A stretch of DNA of 64,000 bases from an uncultured Bacteroides sp. (GTDB lineage Bacteria > Bacteroidota > Bacteroidia > Cytophagales > Cyclobacteriaceae). Positions 18,833 to 27,000 of this stretch are shown piece by piece. Position numbers and translations under genes: made by a program. Where the stretch lies: positions 682,001-746,000 of the forward strand of contig CABHOV010000046.1 in the NCBI GenBank assembly GCA_902168185.1, read 5' to 3'. Each line of letters starts with the position of its first letter. Within the stretch, counting starts at the first letter, position 1. Under the pieces are notes generated by a model. That model had not been told where the DNA came from and searched no databases. It saw only the letters and a program-made list of their open reading frames with translations.

Positions 18833-19507
18833 TCATTCCATAGGAATCAGTTTGTTTTTAATCGCGTACTTCACAAGCTCCGCAGTGTTCTTTAACCCGA
18901 GCTTGTCAAGTATATGTGTTTTGTGTGTATCCACAGTCTTCGTACTGATGAATAATTGATCAGCAACTTCTTTATTGCTTTTACCATTGGCGACCAGCGC
19001 CAGCACTTCACGTTCACGCTTTGTGAGATCGGTAACTTTAAAATGTTGCTCCGCCTGCAATGTACTCTTCTCTTTTTTATAGAAGTCTTCAAACACGAGA
19101 CTGGTAATTGCTTCATTAAAATATTTACCACCTTTATATACCGAGCGGATGGCATCCAGCAATATGTGGCGCTCAACGTCTTTCGGTAAATATCCATCTA
19201 TACCGGATTGAATTCCTGCGGTAACAAATTCTCTTTTCACTTCCATAGACAAGAGAATTATTTTGATCCGGTTATTGCGTTCTTTAATCCAGCGCGTTGC
19301 TTCAATTCCCGTCATGCCTTTCAACATGATGTCCATCAGTATAACTTCCGGAGCAAGTGAACTTACTTTATTAACAGCTTCTTCACCACTGGAGAGTGCG
19401 CCTACTACTTGTATATCATCAACTTGTTTGAGCATGATGGCCACTGCATCACGTACTAACGTATGATCATCAACGAGCAACACTTTTATGCGTTCGGTCT
19501 TATTCAT
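18833..19507 (-). CDS. NarL/FixJ-family response regulator
   Basis: 224 residues: receiver domain at about 7-125 with acidic pocket (VDDH), phospho-acceptor Asp in VILMDIMLKG, and conserved Lys in LPKD; LuxR-type helix-turn-helix at about 155-220 (LTKREREVLALVANGKSNKEVA). It binds DNA when phosphorylated. Its first codons overlap the end of the CheY-like gene by 8 bases, and both follow the large sensor kinase, so the three form one phosphorelay operon. Target genes are not evident from sequence. Confidence 0.93.
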   Translation of the reverse strand: MNKTERIKVLLVDDHTLVRDAVAIMLKQVDDIQVVGALSSGEEAVNKVSSLAPEVILMDIMLKGMTGIEATRWIKERNNRIKIILLSMEVKREFVTAGIQSGIDGYLPKDVERHILLDAIRSVYKGGKYFNEAITSLVFEDFYKKEKSTLQAEQHFKVTDLTKREREVLALVANGKSNKEVADQLFISTKTVDTHKTHILDKLGLKNTAELVKYAIKNKLIPME

Positions 19508-19871
19508 TGGTCAGCATTCTAAATATGGAATCCATCAGATAATCATCATCAAAAGGTTTTGTAAGCAACAGGTCTGCACCGGCTTCTTTTCCGGCTTGTG
19601 AACTTTCTTCACTTGCGTCCGCTGTCAATACAATTATAGGTATAGCACGATACCGTGCATCAGACTTCACATTACGAATAAAAGAAAGACCATCCATCTC
19701 CGGCATCAACAGGTCGGTAATAATCATGTCCGGTATTTCTGTCGCCATCATGTTCAGCGCCACTATACCATTCTTCGCAATCTTTACTTTGAAGTCTTCC
19801 ATCTCCAGCATATCAGCTATACTTTCCGCCAATAGTTTTGTATCTTCTACAATCAGAATATATTTTTTCAT
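19500..19871 (-). CDS. Single-domain CheY-like response regulator
   Basis: 123 residues, only a receiver domain: IVEDTKLLAES with the acidic pair, IITDLLMPEMDG with the phospho-acceptor Asp, TAD and TKPF with the conserved Thr and Lys. It has no output domain, so it is likely an intermediate or a phosphate sink in the relay. It sits 2 bases after the sensor kinase stop and overlaps the following NarL-type gene by 8 bases, indicating tight translational coupling. Confidence 0.92.
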   Translation of the reverse strand: MKKYILIVEDTKLLAESIADMLEMEDFKVKIAKNGIVALNMMATEIPDMIITDLLMPEMDGLSFIRNVKSDARYRAIPIIVLTADASEESSQAGKEAGADLLLTKPFDDDYLMDSIFRMLTNE

Positions 19872-19873
19872 GT

Positions 19874-22800
19874 TCAGCCAACGGGTATCATCACTGTAAA
19901 AACTGTGCCTTCACCAGGATTACTGGACACTGAAATTTTTCCTCCCACTAAATCAACAGCTTTTTTAACGATAGACAATCCAAGTCCTGTTCCCTGTATT
20001 GTTGAAACATTTGCACCCCGGTGAAAGGGATCAAAGATTTTGGGAAGCTCTGCTTCCGGAATGCCAACACCCTGGTCGCGCACAGTAACAATTAACATTT
20101 CTCCTTCCTGGCGTCCTTCTAAAAAAATGTCTTCTTTTCCCGGTGAGAATTTGATAGCGTTGCTCAACAGATTTATAAAAATATTACGAAGTAAATCTTC
20201 ATCAGTCTCAATTTCACTTTGCTTTAGATTCAACGTCCGATGAATAGTATGCGAGCGTTTAAAAATGTTCTCGACTTCATGCTGTATACCTTCCAGAAAG
20301 GTACTGAAATTTACCTTTCGTTTCGATATCTGAATTTTACTTTCTTCCGTTCGCCCTAACGTGAGCACTTCTTCCAACATATGCGTCATGTGATCGACTT
20401 GTTGCTGTACAACTTTTATCTTATTATCAATCGCTTCTGCATTCATGCGACCTTTATATCGCTTGATGTGATTGACGGATAGCCTTATCGTTGCAAGAGG
20501 CGTACGAAACTCGTGAGAGACCATCGATGCGAACCTGCTTTTTAAAGTTACCAGTTCCTTTTCTTTTTCCAACGCTTCTTCCAATTTATGCGTCCGTTCT
20601 TTTACCTTATCTTCGAGCGACTGACGGTACTGTGTTAGCTCTGTTATATCTTGTCCTACCGCTATGAGTCCAATAGTTTCTCCGGAAGAATTTCTTCTTG
20701 GAGTTGCACTGAGCAACAGAATAATTTTATTACCTGCTCTATTTACAATGGGAAATTCATAATGACTTACAGGATATCCCTGCAACACCGATCGGAGCAA
20801 CAAGTCAGTATCTTTCCACTCGTCCGGATGAATCAACAGCTCCATTATTTTTTTACCAAGAGCATGCTCCTTCGTATAGCCAGTAACAGAAATAGCAAGT
20901 TTATTCCATTCGTTTATCTGCCCGTTTCCATCAATTCCTAAAATTACTGCATTGGCATTTTCAATTAACTCGGATAACTCTTTGGCACTCGCTATAATTT
21001 TACGTTCATATTCTTTATGAATGGTTACATCTGTTTCAACAGATATAAATTTCGACAACTTGCCGCGTTGGTCGAATACCGGATTTATACTCATCTTCAA
21101 CCAGAATTTTCGACCATCTTTGCTATAGTTCAATACTTCTTCGGTAACCGGTACGCTGGCATCCAGTTTCTGACGAATACGATCGAGCGTTGAACGATCC
21201 GTCTCCGGTCCCTGCAATATCTCTTTCGGTTTACGTCCAACAATTTCGTTTAATCTATAGCCTGTCAGTTTTTCAAAACTTTCATTTACCCATTCAATTT
21301 TCTCTTCAGCATCGGTGATAATTACCAGGCTGTCCGTTGCACTGGCCACCATGGAGAGACGTCTGATCTCGTTGTTGGCTCTCGTGAGGATATCAATATC
21401 CTGCATAGCACCGATCATGCGAACAGGTTTTCCTTCACGAAATAAAATATAGCCACGGTTGAAAACATATTTATAGGTACCATTCGCACAACGGAATCTA
21501 TAGGTAGCGGTCATGTTCGTATCGCCCTTCATAATATAGGACGAAAGTTCATCGATGACGCGCTGTTGATCGTCTTCATGTATATTTTCAATCCACCAGT
21601 TGCCGGTATATACACGCATCTCTTTGCCATATCCGAAAATAGCCTCAAGCCCGTGATTCCAGATCACTATATCATCTACCAGGTTCCAATCCCATACGGC
21701 ATCATTCGTAGCACGCGAGAGCATTTCGTATTGCTCATTCATAGCCTGGATGTTTCGCTCCGTTTGCTTGCGAAGGGTTATATCACGTGAGAAACATCCA
21801 ACACCAATAACCTGGTTCTTTTCATTATATACCGGATTGAGTGTAACTTCGAAACATAACGGCTGGTCCGGCTGTAATCGGTTCTCCTCGTATTCTTCCG
21901 TGAAGTGTTCACCGGATAAAGCTCTTCTATAAAATTCGGACCACCTGACACGCATCTCTTCCTGCAAATCAGTAAAGAGCAATGAGTCGCCAATCTGCAC
22001 AGTGATGTTGTTGAATTGACGCACAGCTTCAAAGAACGTGTTATTTGCTTTTACCAATTTCAATTCATAATCCACAAGCCAGATCTGATCGGGTGAACTA
22101 TTGATGAGTATATCAAGACTTCGCTCACTTTCACGAAGTTTTTTCTCTGCCTCTACTCTGTCCGTTATATCATTTGCCGTGGAGATGATCATCGGGCCAT
22201 TCTCCATTTCAACAATGTCCATGGAAAATAACACATCAATCACGCGATGTGTTTTGGTATATAGCTTGATCTCCTTATTTCTTACTACCTCACCATTCTT
22301 GAGGTCCAGAACGAATTGATTGCGGCTTGCAAGATCCAGCCAGATGTTAAGATCATCAACATGTTTACCAATAACCTCCTCACGTGTATAGCCCAACAGT
22401 TTTAAAAAAATTTCATTTACTTCTATATAAATCCCTTCAAAAGTAGAAAGCGCTAATGCTACAACCGGGTTGAAATGAAATAACTTCGCGAACCGCTGCT
22501 CGGAAAGCTGCAGTGACCTATATGCGCTTTTAAGTTTAATATAATTTTCGTTGCGCTCAATCGAGTGGAGTATAGCGCGCCTCAGTATGCGCTTGTCCAA
22601 CTGATTTTTATTGATATAATTTTGAGCGCCTTCGCGAAGTACCTGAACCGCCATCGCTTCATCATCTTCTTGCGTAAGTACAACCACCGGACTCAAGGGA
22701 TACGATTCATTGATCTGACGCAACATTTCAATGTCCGCTATATTTACAAGGTCAAGTCCAAACAATACTACATTTACGGAAGACTGTCCTACCGCAAATT

Positions 22801-22933
22801 CAACGGCTTGGGTAATCGAATTTTTAACAATCAATTCAGCACTCGAGTATTCTGTATCGTGCAATAGTTGCTGAATGAGTGTAACATCATTCGGATTATC
22901 CTCCACCAACAGTATAGCAATGTCTTTATACAT
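19874..22933 (-). CDS. Multi-PAS sensor histidine kinase with degenerate N-terminal receiver
   Basis: 1019 residues from the ATG at 22933; the frame is open to a TTG at 22951. Domains in order: receiver-like (about 1-120), five PAS/PAC domains (about 145-265, 272-390, 395-515, 525-650, 655-775), coiled-coil linker, HisKA with VSHEFRTP (phospho-His near 815), HATPase_c with NLLSNAIKFSP, DQGVGIP and GTGLGLSI. No membrane segment is visible, so it is cytosolic. In the N-terminal receiver the acidic pocket (LVEDN) and the Lys (INKN) are kept, but the acceptor position in VVLFGLDL is Gly, so it probably cannot be phosphorylated normally. It is first in an operon with two response regulators. Confidence 0.92.
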   Translation of the reverse strand: MYKDIAILLVEDNPNDVTLIQQLLHDTEYSSAELIVKNSITQAVEFAVGQSSVNVVLFGLDLVNIADIEMLRQINESYPLSPVVVLTQEDDEAMAVQVLREGAQNYINKNQLDKRILRRAILHSIERNENYIKLKSAYRSLQLSEQRFAKLFHFNPVVALALSTFEGIYIEVNEIFLKLLGYTREEVIGKHVDDLNIWLDLASRNQFVLDLKNGEVVRNKEIKLYTKTHRVIDVLFSMDIVEMENGPMIISTANDITDRVEAEKKLRESERSLDILINSSPDQIWLVDYELKLVKANNTFFEAVRQFNNITVQIGDSLLFTDLQEEMRVRWSEFYRRALSGEHFTEEYEENRLQPDQPLCFEVTLNPVYNEKNQVIGVGCFSRDITLRKQTERNIQAMNEQYEMLSRATNDAVWDWNLVDDIVIWNHGLEAIFGYGKEMRVYTGNWWIENIHEDDQQRVIDELSSYIMKGDTNMTATYRFRCANGTYKYVFNRGYILFREGKPVRMIGAMQDIDILTRANNEIRRLSMVASATDSLVIITDAEEKIEWVNESFEKLTGYRLNEIVGRKPKEILQGPETDRSTLDRIRQKLDASVPVTEEVLNYSKDGRKFWLKMSINPVFDQRGKLSKFISVETDVTIHKEYERKIIASAKELSELIENANAVILGIDGNGQINEWNKLAISVTGYTKEHALGKKIMELLIHPDEWKDTDLLLRSVLQGYPVSHYEFPIVNRAGNKIILLLSATPRRNSSGETIGLIAVGQDITELTQYRQSLEDKVKERTHKLEEALEKEKELVTLKSRFASMVSHEFRTPLATIRLSVNHIKRYKGRMNAEAIDNKIKVVQQQVDHMTHMLEEVLTLGRTEESKIQISKRKVNFSTFLEGIQHEVENIFKRSHTIHRTLNLKQSEIETDEDLLRNIFINLLSNAIKFSPGKEDIFLEGRQEGEMLIVTVRDQGVGIPEAELPKIFDPFHRGANVSTIQGTGLGLSIVKKAVDLVGGKISVSSNPGEGTVFTVMIPVG

Positions 22934-23091
22934 CGTTAAAATAAAATTCAAACAAACTCATTTCTATCAAGACAATCATGACGGCTTTTTTGCTAACTCG
23001 CCCTTACATGATGTGATTTTCTAAAAGCACATTCAGATTAAGTGCTTGAAGAAAAGGAATTTAAAAGCATTGTATCAACCAACCCAAAACA

Positions 23092-23135
23092 CAACAATGA
23101 TTAATATAGTAATTTCCACAAACTAATCATTGTTG
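23092..23135. promoter_or_regulatory. Perfect 12-bp inverted repeat with 20-bp spacer
   Basis: CAACAATGATTA (23092-23103) and TAATCATTGTTG (23124-23135) are exact reverse complements, centred about 180 bases upstream of the kinase start codon. No T-run follows on either strand, so it is more like an operator pair than a terminator. Half-site centres are 32 bases apart, about three helical turns. The ACAATGA arm recurs at 31748-31768. Confidence 0.45.
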
Positions 23136-23236
23136 ATTACGATTTGATTCAAACATTTCAGCCCAATGATAGAATGGTTCTGAATAATGGCGAGATATTA
23201 CGTTAAACAACATCCAGGTGATGCTAACAAGGACAC

Positions 23237-23267
23237 AAAAAAGCAGTGAGCTATACCAGCTCACTGC
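23237..23267 (-). terminator. Rho-independent terminator after the frameshifted gene
   Basis: GCAGTGAGCT (23243-23252) pairs perfectly with AGCTCACTGC (23258-23267) around a 5-base loop. On the minus strand it is followed by six T (23242-23237). It starts 9 bases after the stop codon. Confidence 0.88.
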
Positions 23268-23275
23268 CCGATGAG

Positions 23276-23919
23276 TCAAGTTACTTGCTCGCTATAAAAG
23301 GCGATTTGCGCAGATAACGTTGATCCGAAAGTTGTTGAACAAGGAAATTTGGCTAATGCTGATGCACTTATTTTCTTTCCCGGACAATCGTGCAAATCGA
23401 CTATAGGATTTTCGGCTTCCTCTGTTTGTTCAATGAATGGAAGCCGCACCATTGTCCAATCAACATCGCTTGCCTGCAGCATGGAAAGTTCTTTTTGTTT
23501 ATCAGCGATGATAGCCGAAAAAATCCATTTCATGATGCGCGAAGAAAGTCGTGTGCGAAAGCTCTTTCGATCGTAAGGTGCATCGATGCTCAAGCCGGTT
23601 ACAACAATATACCTCATGATGTGCTGCGCGTGCATTGCCTGTATGACGTGCCCGGTTGCCTGGCTAAATATAGGGGCCTCCCCTTTCGACTGTCCTAATG
23701 TGCTGATTACAGCATCACAATTTTCGAGAAGTGTATACACATCGGTATAGTTGCGCACATCGCCCTTTATTACTTCTGCCAATGGATTGTTGTTGAAAAT
23801 TTATCAGGATTCCGTACAAGGACTTTGATGGAGTATCCTTGCTCGAGTAAGTGCTTTACAAGGTATCGCCCTGCTTTACCTGTAGCACCTATAACAGCTA
23901 TTTTTTGATTTTGTTTCAT
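23276..23919 (-). pseudogene. NAD(P)-binding SDR-like oxidoreductase split by a frameshift
   Basis: Reading from the ATG at 23919 gives 49 codons with a Rossmann motif (VIGATGKAGRYLVKHL), ending in a stop at 23770-23772. The homologous continuation (LAEVIKGDVRNY, DAVISTLGQS, RYIVVTGLS, DWTMVRLPF) lies in another frame from about 23800 down to 23276. Joining the frames needs one extra base near AAATTTTC at 23800-23810. Together they would make a ~214-residue atypical short-chain dehydrogenase of the NAD(P)H-binding (NmrA/YwnB-like) type. The rest looks intact, so the break is recent or a sequencing error at a short homopolymer. The own terminator at 23237 is also intact. Confidence 0.82.
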
Positions 23920-24044
23920 GTTGCTCTATATAATATGGTAATGAATTAGGATAACTCTGTTTCGTTAGAACAAAGCGGGGGGCATCGTCAGAAAAGAATT
24001 TCTGCCCCTTAATACATTATGATTTTATATTAGAGCTTTTTGAT

Positions 24045-24086
24045 AAGAACAAATATACAGCGGATCGGAAAAGATCCGCTGTATAT
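24045..24086 (-). terminator. Strong terminator after the giant surface-protein gene
   Basis: A perfect 14-bp stem, ATATACAGCGGATC (24053-24066) with GATCCGCTGTATAT (24073-24086), has a GGAAAA loop and lies 5 bases past the stop codon. It is followed on the minus strand by the U-rich TTTGTTCTTA. Confidence 0.82.
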
Positions 24087-24091
24087 AGCTA

Positions 24092-27000
24092 TCATTTTTC
24101 GATTACCACTTTGTGTACAGTGATGCGGGCCTCCTGTTGAATCTCCAGTATATAAATCCCGGCAGCCAGTGAAGCTGTGTTAAGTATGAAATTTCCGTCC
24201 GTTTCCGTAAACGGAACCTTTAAGATATAGCCCATTTCGCTCCGGATTTTGATCGCAGCAATGCCAGCGCCATTAGATTCGATTCTTAAAAAATCTGATG
24301 TGGGATTTGGATAAACAGTCAATACATTGTCAACGCTTTCAACGAAGCGCACTTTTGAATATGTACTCGTTCCATCAAAATCAACTTGCTTAAGTTTGTA
24401 ATATGAACTGCCTGCAAACGGTGCGTTGTCTATATAGGTATAGTCTACGCGGTTTGCTGTGTTGCCTGCGGCTTTTACCCTCCCGATGGATTGGAAATAT
24501 TTTCCATCTTTCGATCGCTCTATCTGGAAATAATCACTGTTGATTTCGCTGGCGGTAGACCATTTCAATTGGACATTATTTTCACCGTCTTTTACAGCAG
24601 TGAAACTCAGCAACACAACCGGTAAAGGATTGGCCCCTGTTGACGATGAAAGTGCGAACGGACTAAATGATGTTACAGCAGCACTGGTAATTATGGTGCC
24701 CGCAGTAGTGTTTCCAGTAGTCCCTCCGTTGCCGTGATCTTTCCATCTGCCGAGACTCGCATCCCAACGGGCTACACGCAATGCACTGAGATCATTAACA
24801 ATACCACTGTTCGTGTCCCAGCTAAGTGTAACATTTACATTGGACGTTCCTCCGGTACGGTTCAGTGTCCAATATTCTCCACCGCTTACGTGATCAATGG
24901 AAGCATCACGTTGTGAGTTCGGATAGATCACAGTGGGGTTCGAATATAAATATTGTGCAGTAAAATGATCGGTAGTCAATGAAGGCGCAGACATAGAAAT
25001 GGGACGATAAACACCGTTATCTCCGACCGGGAATGTAAAGGCCGTGTTTCCAATTTTCTTTATATCACCATCTACGTGGCTCGCATTGCTCGCTCCCGTT
25101 ACACTCGCTCCGTTCAGAATCTCAAGTATACCATTTTGAAAAAGGATTCCATTTGTAAGCGTTAACACGTTGCGCACTTGTTGTGTACCGGAAGATATAG
25201 TAATGTTATTGGTTTTGTTGATCACCAGGTTGTGGAATGTTTGTGTGGCAGCACCGCTGATCGTGCTCGAAGCATTCGTACCAATGAATTCAACGGTACC
25301 GCTATTGGCCGTGAAGCCTCCGTTGTTTTGCCAGCTTCCATATACCTGTAAATTTAAAGTTGTGCTGGTAGCCAGGGATGCTGCCGGTATTGCACTGTTA
25401 TACGTTCCTACCGCTACAGCACTATTGATCGTGATGTTGCGGCATACTGCACCCGAAGCTGCAATCACCGGCATATTGATTGGACCTGCTGACGGAATCA
25501 AAACATCGGTTGTAGTGGTTGGCACTGAACCACACCAGTTACTGGCGGTAAACCAATCTGTACTGGTGGCTCCTATCCACACCGACTGTGATGCAGGTTG
25601 CGTTACAGGAACAAATTGTACGTTGAGATAAGCGGTACCACCACCCTGAAGCAATCTTAATTCAACAGTTGAACTGGTATATAAAGCACCTGTCCATATA
25701 GCTGTGTGGGTATCACAACATCCGTTGTGTTGTGCGACTTGCGTACCGTTGATCAATAGTGTAAAGTTATCATCGTGAGCCGGTATATTGATCTGGTATA
25801 TACCACATGTAAAACCCGTTCGTTTAAAACTAAGTGTATAATTTGATACACCGAGCGCACATCCCTGGTATGCTGTTCCATTGGTTGCATTGGCCGTAGA
25901 GGGTGCTGCATTGTTTGTCCAACGCGTAGTGGTGTTAAAATCATAACCACTCGTACCCGAACCATTCTCGGTATAGTATCCGGAGTAGTTTGTTCCAATC
26001 ACGGTAGAATTAAATGCATATACATTCCATGTACCGGTTGGGAATGTAGTGATAGCCGGCAATGGGTTGATGGTAATAGTAACTGGAGCATCTTTTGTAT
26101 TACAGTTATTACTTCCGGTTACAGTATAGGTTGTTGTTACCGTAGGGCTTGCTGTAACCTGGAATCCTGATGTAGAACTCAATCCTCCGGAAGCTCCTGT
26201 ATTGGCAGACCATGTATAGCTGCTCGCACCACTCGCCGTTAAAGTAAACGGAGTACCAGGACAATATGTAGAACCGGTTGTAGGCGTTACGGTGGTATTT
26301 GACAGCGGATCAATTGTCACCGGCACGCTTGTAGTAGCAGTACATCCGGTTTTGGCGGCATCGGTCACAGTGGCTATATATGAATCTGATACCACCGGAC
26401 TCACCACGGTGGTGGCGCTACTTGGTGAAGCTACTGTACCATTGTTGGCAACGTCACTCGGTGCCCAGCTATAGGTAGCTCCTGTAATCGCCGATGTGGC
26501 CGTAAGCGTTGTACTCGTACCGGCACAAATTGTAACGGGTGTGTTAGCCGATACCGGTGTTGATGTGGATGGGTTCATAGAGAATTGAAGACTTCCTACA
26601 CCGGCATTGTTGATCAACCTTAACTCTACTGTAGTTGTTGGGCCTATAAATCCCGTCCAGGCATTGGTGTGCGCATCACAACATCCGTTGTGTTGAAATA
26701 CCTGCGCGCCATCTATATATAGCGTGATATTGTCATCATGTAGTGGTAAATCGATCTGGTAATAACCACAGGGTATATTTGTACGCTTGAAGCTCATGGA
26801 GTAATATGTACTGGCTACCGAACATCCTGTATAGGCAACGCCTGATGATGCATTCGCGACAGAAGGCCCCACGCTGTTTGACCAGCGACTGGTGGTATTG
26901 AAGTTCAGATTGTTCTCTGTGTAGTATCCATAGTAGTTACTAAAGCCTGTACCTTCATAGCAGTATATATTCCAGGCACCGCTACCAAAAGTACTTGGTG

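Larger units (their letters stand above)
22934..23275. other. Intergenic region upstream of the multi-PAS kinase
   Basis: 342 bases between the kinase start and the end of the frameshifted gene. It holds the 12-bp inverted repeat at 23092-23135 and the terminator at 23237-23267. There is no ORF and no clear -7 box for the kinase. Confidence 0.45.
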
